Part shown: piece by piece, positions 19,052-27,145 of the stretch
Numbering within the stretch: position 1 is the first letter of the stretch
How the letters are laid out: each line of letters opens with the position of its first letter
Source of the DNA: Aldehydirespirator sp965205155
Lineage (GTDB): Bacteria > Actinomycetota > Acidimicrobiia > Acidimicrobiales > Aldehydirespiratoraceae
DNA: 64,000 bases
NCBI GenBank assembly: GCA_965205155.1
Contig: OZ242033.1
Coordinates: forward strand, 2,604,001 to 2,668,000
Direction: 5' to 3'
The notes under the pieces: model-generated
What the model saw: only the letters and a program-made list of their open reading frames with translations
The model's database searches: none
What the model was told of the DNA's origin: nothing
Made by a program: the position numbers and the translations under genes

Positions 19052-19855
19052 ATGAGCTCTGATCACGACAACGACGGCGGACTGGCGTTGGAACCGGAGT
19101 GGTACCTGCCCACCTTCGACACGGTGGAGGAGGAGCGGCAGCACTGCAAGCAGCGCCTGGCCGCCACCTACCGGATCTTCGCCAAGCTCGGCTTCGAGGA
19201 CGGCGCAGTAGGCGCCGCCGGCCATGTCACCGTGCGCGACCCCGAGGATCCCGAGACGTTCTGGGTCAACCCGTGGGGCGTGCCGTTCTCCCACATCACG
19301 ACCTCGAGCCTGATCCGGGTCGACTCCGACGGCAACATCGTCGACGGCGAGGGTGCGCTCCTCAACGGCGCCGCCTTCGCCATCCATTCCCAGATCCATG
19401 CGGCCCGCCCCGACGTGGTGGCCGCGGCCCACAGCCACTCCATGCACGGCAAGTCGTTCTCGACGCTGGGACGCCCGCTGCGCCCGCTGACCCAGGACGC
19501 CTGCGCCTTCTACGACGACCACGTCATCTTCGACGGCTACAGCGGCGTGGTGATGGAGCTGGACGAGGGCAAGCGCATCGCGGCCGCGCTGGGCGGCTGT
19601 AAGGCGGCCATCCTCCAGAACCACGGCCTGCTCACCGTGGGCGCCTCGGTGGACGCCGCCGCGGGCGCGTTCATTGCCATGGACCGAGCCTGCCGGTCGC
19701 AGTTGCTGGCCGAGGCCGCCGGCGACCCCATCGACATCCCCGGCGACGTCGCCCGGCACACCTACTCGATGGTCGGCTCCGGCCTGGCCATGTGGTTCAC
19801 CTTCCAGCCCCTCTACACCGAGGTAGTCCGGGAGCAGCCCGACCTCCTCGACTGA
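19052..19855 (+). CDS. Class II aldolase/adducin-family protein
   Basis: A 267-residue protein with the zinc ligands of the L-fuculose-phosphate aldolase fold in AAAHSHS (two histidines) and a third in QNHGLLTVG. GAAGHVTVRDP near the N-terminus corresponds to the substrate phosphate/glycine loop. Members cleave sugar phosphates, decarboxylate 3-oxo-tetronate phosphates or act on other hydroxy-oxo compounds; the long DUF-like branch with the AFYDDH segment often lacks assigned function. TACGAT (19040-19045) ends six bases before ATG 19052. It is convergent with selD. Confidence 0.85.
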   Translation: MSSDHDNDGGLALEPEWYLPTFDTVEEERQHCKQRLAATYRIFAKLGFEDGAVGAAGHVTVRDPEDPETFWVNPWGVPFSHITTSSLIRVDSDGNIVDGEGALLNGAAFAIHSQIHAARPDVVAAAHSHSMHGKSFSTLGRPLRPLTQDACAFYDDHVIFDGYSGVVMELDEGKRIAAALGGCKAAILQNHGLLTVGASVDAAAGAFIAMDRACRSQLLAEAAGDPIDIPGDVARHTYSMVGSGLAMWFTFQPLYTEVVREQPDLLD

Positions 19856-19874
19856 CCTCGACTGAGGCCGCCGG

Positions 19875-20909
19875 TCAGGAGAGGAGGCGGATGCGGCCGG
19901 AGCCTTCGGTGACCGTGCCGATGATGGCGGCCTCGTGGCCGGCGAACCTCAGCTCGGTGACGACGGCCAGGCCGGCGTCGCGGCTGACCATGCCGAGCAG
20001 CAGGCCCCCCGAGGTCTGAGCGTCGGCCAGCAGAGTCACCGACGAGGCGCTCGCGTCACCGGTGTCGAGATGAGGCGACACCCAGTCGAGGTTGCGCTGG
20101 GTGCCGCCGGGGACCATGCCCAGCGCGGCCAGCCCTCGGGCGCCCGCGATTATCGGCACCTCGCCCACCGAGATCTCCAGGTCGACGCCCGACTCCTGGG
20201 CCATGCGCAGGCCGTGGCCCAGGAGGCCGAACCCGGTCACGTCGGTGGCGGCGGTGGCGCCGTGACGCATCGCGGCCGTGGCCGCGGTGGCGTTGGACCG
20301 GGTCATCTCCGCGACAGCTCGATCCACCACCTCGGCGTGGGCTTCACCCTGCTTTATGGCGGTCGAGATCACGCCTGAGCCCAGCGGCTTGGTGAGCACC
20401 AGCGCGTTGCCGGGGCGCAGTCCCGAGTTGGTGAGCATGCGCCGCGGGTCGACCTCGCCCACCACGGCCATCCCGTACTTCGGTTCGGGATCGTCCACCG
20501 TGTGGCCGCCGCCCACCACGAAGCCGCAGGCCCGGGCCGCGTCCTCGCCTCCGGCCAGAACCTCGGTCAGGAGGTCGTTGGACAGCTCTTCCGAGTTCCA
20601 GGCCACGAGGTTCAACGCCAGCAGGGGCCGACCGCCCATGGCGTACACGTCGGAGACGGCGTTGGTGGCCGCGATGCGTCCCCAGGTGCGCGCGTCGTCC
20701 ACCACCGGCGTGATGAAGTCGGCGGTGAGCACCAGGGCCCGCCCGCGGCCGATCCGCCAAACCGCGGCATCGTCCGCGGTGGCCAGGCCGACAAGCAGTT
20801 CCGGCGGGGGATCAGGGGTAAGTCCGCGCACCACGTGCGCTAGATCGCCGGGAGCGATCTTGCAGCCTCAACCAGCGCCGTGGCTGAACTCGGTGAGCCT
20901 TCTGGCCAT
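19875..20909 (-). CDS. selD: Selenide, water dikinase SelD, a selenoprotein with in-frame TGA
   Basis: SelD makes selenophosphate from selenide and ATP for Sec-tRNA and selenouridine synthesis. From ATG 20909 (AGGGGG site, 8-base spacing) the N-terminus reads MARRLTEFSHGAG, then TGA (20870-20868), then GCKIAPGDLAH and onward without further stops. The TGA is the 14th codon, at the exact position of catalytic Cys17 in the E. coli motif SHGAGCGCK; the essential lysine follows as K17. The rest fits the family: DDAAVW, RIAATNAVSDVYAMGG, GGGHTVDDPEPKYG, TDVTGFGLLGH, DAQTSGGLL. Total 344 residues with selenocysteine at 14. A gene caller that stops at TGA would start at GTG 20834 and lose the active site. 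A hairpin follows the TGA. Confidence 0.93.
20842..20870 (-). promoter_or_regulatory. UGA codon and bacterial SECIS-like hairpin of selD
   Basis: Directly after the UGA (20870-20868) come seven bases, then a perfect 7-bp stem AGAUCGC/GCGAUCU with a UCCCG loop (20860-20842). The loop begins about 18 bases from the start of the UGA, within the range where bacterial SelB-binding SECIS loops lie. The loop sequence differs from that of E. coli fdhF. Confidence 0.75.
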
Positions 20910-21070
20910 TGCGGTCACCCCCTCTCATGCGTACCGTTTCGGAACCCCCGCGGGATCTAACCGCGGCAGGACTGGAGTCCCCGCAGGATAGGCGCAGCGT
21001 TCTGCGGCACCGGCGGACACCCGGTCCCGAGTCGCCGTAGGGGCAAGGGACCGGCCGGTAGGGTGCAGCC
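20910..21070. other. Divergent selD/nitronate monooxygenase spacer rich in hairpins
   Basis: This 161-bp region has several potential stems: CGCGG/CCGCG at 20949-20965 with a 7-base loop, CCGCAG/CTGCGG at about 20981-21006, and ACCGG/CCGGT at about 21009-21025. It holds the probable selD leader on one strand and the TAGGGT box (21059-21064) of the next gene on the other. No tRNA with a TCA anticodon could be fitted. Confidence 0.4.
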
Positions 21071-22141
21071 GTGAGCGTCGACCACCGGCTCCGGACCCGG
21101 GCCACGGAGCTGTTCGGCGTCGACTATCCGATCGTGCAGACGGGGATGGGATGGGTCGCCGGCCCGTCGCTGGTGACCGGCACAGCTGAGGCGGGGGGAC
21201 TCGGGATCCTGGCCTCGGCCACCATGACCCTCGACGAGATGGACGCCGCCATCGGCGAGGTCCGGTCCCGCACCGATCAGCCCTTCGGGGTGAACCTGCG
21301 CCCCGACGCAGCCGACCTGGACGACCGGGCCGACCGGCTGGTGGAGGCCGGCGTGCGGGTGGCCAGCTTCGCCGGGCCGCCCCCGGCCAGGGTGGTGCAG
21401 CGCCTGCGGGACGGCGGCGTGCTGGTCATGCCGACCGTGGGTGCCCGCCGCCACGCCGAGAAGATGGCCGAACTCGGCGCAGACGCCATCCTGTGCCAGG
21501 GCGGAGAGGGCGGTGGCCACACCGGCTCGATACCCACTTCGCTGCTGCTGCCCCAGGTGCTCGACGCGGTGGAAGTGCCGGTGATTGCCGCCGGCGGGTT
21601 CCACGACGGTCGGGGCTTGGCCGCGGCCCTGGCCTGGGGCGCCGACGCAGTGGCCATGGGCACCCGCTTCCTGCTCACTGTCGAGTCCAAGGTGCCCGAC
21701 GCGGTCAAGGCGGTGTACCTCGGCACGCCGGTCACCGGCACCGTGGTGTCGAGCAGCATCGACGGCAAGCCCCAGCGGGTGATCCGCACCCGGCTGGTCG
21801 AGTCCCTTGAGTCGGCCCGCCTGACCCGCTTGGCCCGGGCCGCAGTCAATGCATGGCGGTTCCGGGGGCTCACCGGCATGTCGGTATCCGCCATGCTTCG
21901 GGAGGGAATGGCCATGCGTCGCGCTCAGGAACTGACCTGGAGCCAGATGGCGATGGCGGCCAACGCCCCGATGCTCACCCGAGCGACCATGGTCGACGGC
22001 GACGTCGACGCCGGAATCCTCCCCACCGGCCAGTGCGTGGGGGTGGTGGACGACCTGCCCACCTGCGCCGAGCTGATCGAGCGCATTCTGGCCGAAGCCA
22101 TCGCCGCCCTCGACCGGCTCGCCCCGACAGCGCCCCAGTAG
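21071..22141 (+). CDS. Nitronate monooxygenase family flavoprotein (2-nitropropane dioxygenase-like)
   Basis: A 356-residue FMN TIM-barrel. It has the N-terminal YPIVQTGMGWVAG, FGVNLRP, the FMN-phosphate region CQGGEGGGHTG with the catalytic histidine, and PVIAAGGFHDGRGLAAALAWGADAVAMGTRFL. These are class I nitronate monooxygenase hallmarks; enzymes of this group oxidise alkyl nitronates or act as quinone/enoyl reductases. Start GTG 21071 lies six bases after TAGGGT. It is divergent from selD. Confidence 0.88.
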   Translation: MSVDHRLRTRATELFGVDYPIVQTGMGWVAGPSLVTGTAEAGGLGILASATMTLDEMDAAIGEVRSRTDQPFGVNLRPDAADLDDRADRLVEAGVRVASFAGPPPARVVQRLRDGGVLVMPTVGARRHAEKMAELGADAILCQGGEGGGHTGSIPTSLLLPQVLDAVEVPVIAAGGFHDGRGLAAALAWGADAVAMGTRFLLTVESKVPDAVKAVYLGTPVTGTVVSSSIDGKPQRVIRTRLVESLESARLTRLARAAVNAWRFRGLTGMSVSAMLREGMAMRRAQELTWSQMAMAANAPMLTRATMVDGDVDAGILPTGQCVGVVDDLPTCAELIERILAEAIAALDRLAPTAPQ

Positions 22142-22152
22142 CGTCCGGTTCC

Positions 22153-22413
22153 ATGTGCGGGCGTTACGTGTCGGCTACCCCGCCCGATGAGCTGGCCAAA
22201 TACTTCGGGGCGACGGCCCCACGCGCCGACCTCACCCTGCCACCCAACCACAACGTGGCACCGACCCAGACCGTGTACGCCGTCCGCAAGCGGGCCGGCG
22301 CCCGCAGCCTCGACCCGCTGCACTGGGGGCTGGTGCCGTTCTGGGCCAGTATCCGCATCAGTCTCGCTGAAGCGGGGGTTGCGGGGTCAGCCTCCGGCCA
22401 ACTCGGCCTGTAG
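22153..22413 (+). pseudogene. Truncated SRAP (YedK/HMCES-like) abasic-site protein
   Basis: The first ~63 residues are a clear SRAP N-terminus: MCGRYVSATPPDELAKYF with catalytic Cys2, YNVAPTQ-type NHNVAPTQTVYAVR, and LDPLHWGLVPFWA. Full SRAP proteins (about 220 residues) continue with N-ARAE, the FYEW glutamate and the catalytic histidine region; here the frame turns into 23 unrelated residues (SIRISLAEAG...) and stops. The last 27 bases overlap the end of the opposing HIT gene. A deletion probably removed the 3' two-thirds. TAGCGT (22139-22144), eight bases before the ATG, suggests the promoter survives. A short product could still bind DNA ends weakly, but catalysis is not expected. Confidence 0.82.
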
Positions 22414-22791
22414 CAGGGATGCGACCGTGTCCAGGTCGTCGGGGTCGGGGTTGGTGTCGGCCGATGAGAAGTCGAGATGAGCCATAGTCGAGATGGGCAC
22501 GACGTGGACGTGCACATGGGGCACCTCGAAGCCGGCGATCATCAGGCCCACCCGGTCCGGTGCCAGCCCGACGGCCTGCTGGGCCGCGGCCACCCGGTGG
22601 GCCACCGCCATCAGATGGGCCACAGTGTCGCCGTCGAGGTCCACCCAGTGATCGACCTCCGCTCGGGGAACCACCAGCACGTGGCCCCGGTTGAGGGGCC
22701 GCACGTCCAAGAACGCGACGCACCTGTCGTCCCGCCACACGAACCGGCCGGGTATCTCGCCGTCGATGATCAGGGTGAAGATTGAGGGCAT
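22387..22791 (-). CDS. HIT-family hydrolase
   Basis: A 134-residue protein with the histidine-triad motif HVHVHVV (H92, H94, H96), preceded by the RPLNRGHVLVVPRAEV strand typical of the family. Such proteins hydrolyse adenosine phosphoramidates or dinucleotide polyphosphates. The last 25 residues (TNPDPDDLDTVASLLQAEL) form a short acidic helix seen in actinobacterial members. ATG 22791 follows TACGAT by six bases on the minus strand, and its -10 box overlaps that of pgsA on the other strand. Confidence 0.9.
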   Translation of the reverse strand: MPSIFTLIIDGEIPGRFVWRDDRCVAFLDVRPLNRGHVLVVPRAEVDHWVDLDGDTVAHLMAVAHRVAAAQQAVGLAPDRVGLMIAGFEVPHVHVHVVPISTMAHLDFSSADTNPDPDDLDTVASLLQAELAGG

Positions 22792-22797
22792 CCGATG

Positions 22798-22807
22798 ATC
22801 GTAGGCT
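22798..22807. promoter_or_regulatory. Overlapping divergent -10 boxes of the HIT and PgsA-type genes
   Basis: TACGAT on the minus strand (22803-22798) and TAGGCT on the plus strand (22802-22807) share two bases. The start codons are only 24 bases apart, at spacings of 6 and 8 bases from their boxes, so polymerase can probably use only one direction at a time (inference). Confidence 0.5.
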
Positions 22808-22815
22808 GAACAGCC

Positions 22816-23430
22816 ATGACATCGCCGAGTACGGGGGAGAACACCGGCGAGGACCGGATCCTCACCGTTCCCAACCTGATCTCGGCGGCCCGCCTGGCCT
22901 GCATCCCGTGGTTCCTGTGGCTCTTGTTCAGCTCGGGGGACCGCTGGGGGGCGGCGCTGCTGTGGGGCGCGCTCGGTGCCACCGACTGGGTGGACGGCTG
23001 GTGGGCCCGCCGCTTCAACTCGGTCAGCAAGGTCGGCAAGATGCTCGACCCCATCACCGACCGGGCCGTGCTGCTCGTCGGCGTGTTTGCGGTCGGCATC
23101 GACGGCTCGGTGCCGTGGTGGCTGGTGATCCTCACCCTGGCCCGGGAGGGGATCGTCGCCGTCGTCGGGCTGGTGCTGCTGTCGCTGGGCGCCAAGCCGA
23201 TCGACGTGACCTGGTGGGGCAAGTGCGCCACCTTCGGGCTGTACTTCTGCTTCCCGCTGCTGCTGGCCGGCGCCTCCGACATCGCAGTGGCCGACGGCTT
23301 CCGGATCGCGGGGTGGGTCTGCGCGGTGCCCTCGCTGGTCTACAGCTACCTGTCGGCGGTGCAGTACATACCGCTGGGCCGCGAGTCGCTGCGCCAGGGA
23401 CGGGCCGAACGGGAGGGTCAGGCCCCGTGA
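22816..23430 (+). CDS. CDP-alcohol phosphatidyltransferase (PgsA-type, phosphatidylglycerophosphate synthase-like)
   Basis: A 204-residue membrane enzyme with the complete CDP-alcohol motif D57-x2-D60-G-x2-A-R-x8-G74-x3-D78-x3-D82 (within TDWVDGWWARRF and GKMLDPITDR) and about five hydrophobic helices. The family joins a CDP-activated diacylglycerol to an alcohol phosphate (glycerol-3-phosphate or inositol phosphate) or makes cardiolipin, in the inner membrane. RILTVPNLISAARLACIP is the usual N-terminal amphipathic segment of PgsA. GTGA overlap couples it to the following LLM-class gene. Confidence 0.88.
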   Translation: MTSPSTGENTGEDRILTVPNLISAARLACIPWFLWLLFSSGDRWGAALLWGALGATDWVDGWWARRFNSVSKVGKMLDPITDRAVLLVGVFAVGIDGSVPWWLVILTLAREGIVAVVGLVLLSLGAKPIDVTWWGKCATFGLYFCFPLLLAGASDIAVADGFRIAGWVCAVPSLVYSYLSAVQYIPLGRESLRQGRAEREGQAP

Positions 23431-24353
23431 GTGTCCCCTGGGGAGTCTGGTTCGAGCCGACCCAGCCGGTTCGCCGCCTGGTCGAGCTGGCCCGCCTAGG
23501 CGAGTCCCTGGGTGCCGAGATGTGCTTCGTAGCCGACGAGGGCACTGAGCGAGACGTGTACGTCGCGCTGACGGCCATCGTCGAGGCCACCGGTCTCACG
23601 GTGGCGCCGGCCATCACCAACCCGTTCAGCCGCCACCCGGTCGCCACCGCGGCAGCCATCGCCACCCTGGCCGAGCTGGCCCCCGGCCGGGTGATGCACG
23701 GTCTGGGCGTGGGCGGCAGCCGGGTGCTCCAGCCGCTCGGGATGGACCCGGAGCGTCCCTTCACTGCGCTACGCGAGACGTTCGGGCTCAACCGGCGCCT
23801 GCTGGCGGGGGAGACGGTGGGAGGTGCGTCCCTGCCCTGGTTCCGCCCCGACCGCCCCATGCCCATCGCAGTGGCCGGCAGGGGACCCAGGGTGCAACGC
23901 CTCGCGGCCGAGCACTCCGACTGCGTGATCCTCTCCGCGGCGCCCCCGGCTCACCTCCCGGCCGCCGCCGAACGGATCAGGAGCTCGGGCTCCGCCAAGA
24001 TCGCCTGGTCGGCCTACCTGGCCTACAACGACACCGAGAGGCGCCGGGTGCTGCCCCACTTCTCCTACATGGCCGTGGACGCCCCCGCCGGGGTGCGGGA
24101 GGCCGACGGCCTGGACGACGTCACCACCGCCGAGGTCCGCCGCCTGATGCTGGCCGGCCGCATGGACAAGGCGGCCGAGCTGTTGCCCGACACCCTGGTG
24201 GACCGCTACGGCGTAGCCGGCACCCCAGCCGAAGTCTCGGCCCAGATCGGCGAACTCCGCGACTGCTTCGACATCTTCATGCTCCCCATGAACGAAGAAG
24301 CCACCTCAGCCGACCACATCCAAGCCAGCGCCAAAATCCTCAACAACGCCTAG
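23427..24353 (+). CDS. LLM-class flavin-dependent oxidoreductase
   Basis: About 308 residues from GTG 23427, overlapping the pgsA-type stop. The luciferase-like TIM barrel is shown by GVWFEPTQP, the family region HPVATAAAIATLAELAPGRVMHGLGVGG, and PIAVAGRGPRVQRLAAEHSDCVIL. These enzymes use F420 or FMN; the plain F420-type start and the actinobacterial setting favour F420 (inference). The C-terminus has GVAGTPAEVSAQI, the motif closing the family domain. Substrate unknown; linkage to the phospholipid gene may be only positional. Confidence 0.85.
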   Translation: MSVPWGVWFEPTQPVRRLVELARLGESLGAEMCFVADEGTERDVYVALTAIVEATGLTVAPAITNPFSRHPVATAAAIATLAELAPGRVMHGLGVGGSRVLQPLGMDPERPFTALRETFGLNRRLLAGETVGGASLPWFRPDRPMPIAVAGRGPRVQRLAAEHSDCVILSAAPPAHLPAAAERIRSSGSAKIAWSAYLAYNDTERRRVLPHFSYMAVDAPAGVREADGLDDVTTAEVRRLMLAGRMDKAAELLPDTLVDRYGVAGTPAEVSAQIGELRDCFDIFMLPMNEEATSADHIQASAKILNNA

Positions 24354-24399
24354 TCCGTGTAGCAACGCCTGCTCCGAGCGGTGAGGGCGCGTCCCAAGA

Positions 24400-24487
24400 G
24401 GCCGGGGGGTGGCGACGGGTCCGGGCGTCCGACAATGGGGCGAAGCCCCGTCGGCCGCACGGAGCCCGGCGACAGGACCCGCCGGCC
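24400..24487 (+). repeat. 88-bp palindromic element, copy 1
   Basis: Terminal inverted repeats GGCCGGGGGGT (24400-24410) and ACCCGCCGGCC (24477-24487) match with one mismatch. The exact centre is the hairpin GGGGCGAAGCCCC (24437-24449). It lies between the convergent LLM and AhpD-like genes. The remaining bases of the 145-bp spacer show nothing else. Confidence 0.85.
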
Positions 24488-24498
24488 GGGAGTGCCGA

Positions 24499-25077
24499 CT
24501 ATCCCTGAGGAATAGCCGAGTAAGCAGGAAAGTCAGGGTCCACCACGGAGCGGATCCCCAACCCCATCGCCACCCGGTTCACGTAGTTGAGGTGAGCGCA
24601 CTGGGAGTTGGCGTCCACGATGTCGAGGTCGTCGAACCCCGCCGCCCTCAGCTCCTCGACGTCGGCCTCGGTCACCGAGGCGGGGGAGCGGGTGAGCTTC
24701 GCCGCGTAGCGCACCACCGCGGCGTCGGCCGGCGACAGGCTCAGCGACTCGAAGCAGTCGGGGTCGGCGGCCAGCTTGGCGATGGCCCCGTCGTCGAGTC
24801 CGGTCTGGCGCAGCTTTATCGTGACCTGGCTCATGCAGTGAACCGTGCCGTTGATGGCCGAGGTCACAAAGCTGATCAGGTTCCGCTGATGGGGCGTGAG
24901 GCCCGACGGGCACTTCTCGGTGGCGGCGTACAGGTCGAGGCGGGCGGCCACCAGCGCAGGGTGCAACGATCCGGCCATGGTCATCTCCGTCGGCTCGCCC
25001 AGCGCTCGGGCCTGGCGGTCGTAGTGAGCCCTCAACTCGCCCTCAGCCTCGTCGTATGGAATCGTAGAGATCCACAT
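24499..25077 (-). CDS. AhpD-like/carboxymuconolactone decarboxylase-fold protein with degenerate active site
   Basis: About 192 residues from ATG 25077 (AGGAGC site). The layout follows the peroxidase-related AhpD group: HPALVAARLDLYAA, LTPHQRNLISFVTSAING, then the active-site helix. Where the family usually has CxxC followed by histidines, this protein reads TVHCMSQVTIKLR, keeping only the second cysteine. The closing ANSQCAHLNYVNRVAMGLG fits the family C-terminus. Disulfide reductase activity is therefore doubtful. It is divergent from the LLM gene at 25095 with 17 bases between starts. Confidence 0.75.
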   Translation of the reverse strand: MWISTIPYDEAEGELRAHYDRQARALGEPTEMTMAGSLHPALVAARLDLYAATEKCPSGLTPHQRNLISFVTSAINGTVHCMSQVTIKLRQTGLDDGAIAKLAADPDCFESLSLSPADAAVVRYAAKLTRSPASVTEADVEELRAAGFDDLDIVDANSQCAHLNYVNRVAMGLGIRSVVDPDFPAYSAIPQG

Positions 25078-25094
25078 TCGCAGCTCCTGTCGCC

Positions 25095-26129
25095 GTGACG
25101 ATTGCGAGGATAATGAACGGGTTCCGAGGCCTGGGCCTCTCGCTGTCGAACGAGGATCCCGTCGCCGACACGCTAGCGGTGGTGGCTGCGGCGGACCGTC
25201 TCGGCTTCGAGGAGGTGTCACTGCCCGAGAGCCGCCTGTTCAACTCGGTGATGCCGGTGGCGGCCGTGGCGCTGCAGGCCACCGAGCGGGTCACCGTGCG
25301 CATCGGAGTGGCCAACCCCGTGTTCCGCAACCCCGTGTTGCTGGCCCTCGAGGCGGCCACGCTGGCCGACATCGGGCCGGGCCGGCTGCGCTACGGGCTG
25401 GGAGCAGCCGAGTGGACGGTGAGGCGCTTCGGCATGGACCCGCCCGGCTGGCGGCCCCTCACCAACACCGTCGAGGCGGTGCGGGCGGTGCGCCGCCTCA
25501 CCGCCGGCGAGGACCTCGACTTCGTCCCGACGACGTTCTCGGTGGCGCCGGGTCTGCGCCTGGATCGGCCGCCGCCGGAGCCGGTGCCGGTGGATGTGGG
25601 CGCAGTCAGCCGGCGGATGATGGAGGTCTCGGGCGAGTTCGCCGACGGCGTCCAGCTCGGTGCCATCACCAGCGTGGGCTACACCCGCTGGGCCCGCGAC
25701 CGGCTCGCAGCCGGCGCGGAGCGCTCCGGTCGCAACGTCGACGACCTGCTGCTGAGCGCCAACGTGCTCACCAGCGTCGGCCCGGACCGCAGCGAGGCCC
25801 GCAACGCGGTCAAGGAAGTCCTCGCCTACTACCTGGCCCGCGTGGAGGGCGTGGTGGTTGACGAGGCCGGCGCCGACCCTGACGCAGTGGCCGCGGTCCG
25901 GGCCGCGGTCGCTGAAGGCGGCGAGCAGGCCGGGGCCGCGGTCCTCAGCGACAGCCTGGTGGACGTGTTCGGGGTGGCCGGCACTCCCGACGACGTGATC
26001 GAGGGGCTCCTGGCCTTCAACGACGCCGGCCTCGACCTGCCACTGGCGTGGTACACGTTCGGACCCGACCGCGACGCCGGGATACGCCTGCTGGCCGAAC
26101 AGGTCCGCCCCGCCGTCGTCGACTCGTGA
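25095..26129 (+). CDS. LLM-class flavin-dependent oxidoreductase
   Basis: A 344-residue luciferase-like protein. Features are the GLSLSNEDPVADTLAVVAAADRLGFEEVSLPE N-terminus, RVTVRIGVANPVFRNPVLLALEAATLADIGPGRLRYGLG, and the C-terminal DVFGVAGTPDDVIEGL. The barrel resembles F420-dependent methylenetetrahydromethanopterin reductase-like enzymes. Start GTG 25095; no strong ribosome site, and an ATG at 25113 is an alternative. The divergent AhpD-like gene may be its functional partner. Substrate unknown. Confidence 0.83.
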   Translation: MTIARIMNGFRGLGLSLSNEDPVADTLAVVAAADRLGFEEVSLPESRLFNSVMPVAAVALQATERVTVRIGVANPVFRNPVLLALEAATLADIGPGRLRYGLGAAEWTVRRFGMDPPGWRPLTNTVEAVRAVRRLTAGEDLDFVPTTFSVAPGLRLDRPPPEPVPVDVGAVSRRMMEVSGEFADGVQLGAITSVGYTRWARDRLAAGAERSGRNVDDLLLSANVLTSVGPDRSEARNAVKEVLAYYLARVEGVVVDEAGADPDAVAAVRAAVAEGGEQAGAAVLSDSLVDVFGVAGTPDDVIEGLLAFNDAGLDLPLAWYTFGPDRDAGIRLLAEQVRPAVVDS

Positions 26130-26188
26130 CCGCCCGCCGCAACGACTCGGAGATGACGGCGGGGCGACCGTCTGCCAAGCTCTGATCC

Positions 26189-27022
26189 ATGCCTGAAGGA
26201 CCGCTGGTATCGACGCAGTGGCTGGCCGAGCACCTCGACGACCCGGGTGTGAGGATCGTGGACTGCCGCTGGTACCTGCGCCCCTTCGACATGCGCAACG
26301 GCGACGACGAGTACGCCAAGGCCCACATACCGGGCGCGGTCCACGCCCGCTGGGACACCGAGCTGGCCGACCCCGAACGGCCCGACCTGTGGATGCTGGC
26401 CGGCCCCGATCGCTTCGCCGACGCCATGGCCTCCCGCGGCATCGCAGACGACACCTTCGTAGTGACCTACGACGACCAGCACGTGACGGTGGCGGCCCGG
26501 CTGTGGTGGGCACTGAGGGTCTACGGCCACACCGGCGTGGCCGTGCTCGACGGCGGCATCGCGAAGTGGCAGGCCGAGGGCCGCCCCACCGACGATGTCG
26601 TGCCCCGCTACCCGCGAACGCAGTTCACGCCCCGCTACGACCCCAGCCTGTACGCCACCCATCAGGATGTCCTCGCCGCGGTGGGCACCTCGGTCCGCCT
26701 GGTGGACGGGCGCATGGCCGGCGCCCGCGAGGCCGACGGGGGTGCCATCCCGGGAAGCATCACCGCGCCCGGCATCGAGTTCACCGGAGCCGACGGCACC
26801 TGGGCGGGGCCCGGTGAGGCCCGCCGGCGCCTCGCCGCGGCCGGCGCCGGCGCGCCCGAGCCCACCATCGCCTACTGCCGCGGCGGGGTGGGGGCCTGCG
26901 GCACCGCTCTGGCCTACGCCATCGCGGGCCATTACGACGTCGCCGTCTACGACGGATCCTGGACCGAGTGGATCACCGATCCGGAGTCACCCCGAGCCAT
27001 GGACGCCGACCCACCGGCATAG
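26189..27022 (+). CDS. Sulfurtransferase with two rhodanese domains (thiosulfate/3-mercaptopyruvate type)
   Basis: A 277-residue tandem rhodanese. The first, inactive domain (about 1-130) has VDCRWYLRP, the HIPGAV loop and a YDDQ segment without cysteine. The second domain (about 155-270) has VDGRMAGAREADGGAIPGS and the catalytic Cys230 in AYCRGGVGAC. The CRGGVGA loop is closer to thiosulfate sulfurtransferases than to the CGSGVTA loop of mercaptopyruvate enzymes. The protein is cytoplasmic. It transfers sulfane sulfur to cyanide or thiol acceptors. Confidence 0.9.
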   Translation: MPEGPLVSTQWLAEHLDDPGVRIVDCRWYLRPFDMRNGDDEYAKAHIPGAVHARWDTELADPERPDLWMLAGPDRFADAMASRGIADDTFVVTYDDQHVTVAARLWWALRVYGHTGVAVLDGGIAKWQAEGRPTDDVVPRYPRTQFTPRYDPSLYATHQDVLAAVGTSVRLVDGRMAGAREADGGAIPGSITAPGIEFTGADGTWAGPGEARRRLAAAGAGAPEPTIAYCRGGVGACGTALAYAIAGHYDVAVYDGSWTEWITDPESPRAMDADPPA

Positions 27023-27145
27023 CGGTCTGCCAACTCGAGCCAAGACGACCGCCACCAACCGGGCGGCCCAGCGACCGCCGCCCACTCGAGCCCAGACGGC
27101 CACGCTCGGGGAGGAGGCATGAAGCGGGCGCTAGCATGCCTCGCC

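Noticed and set aside
20612..20834. SelD as an ordinary protein starting at GTG 20834
   Set aside because: That start has no ribosome site and would remove the GCK catalytic loop, while the upstream sequence continues the SelD family alignment through the TGA.
20941..21028. tRNA-Sec-like folding of the selD/nitronate monooxygenase spacer
   Set aside because: A T-arm-like stem (20949-20965) and a weak 6-bp acceptor-like pairing (GGGACC/GGTTCC) can be drawn, but there is no TCA anticodon in a 7-base loop and no CCA, so it is treated only as a hairpin-rich leader.
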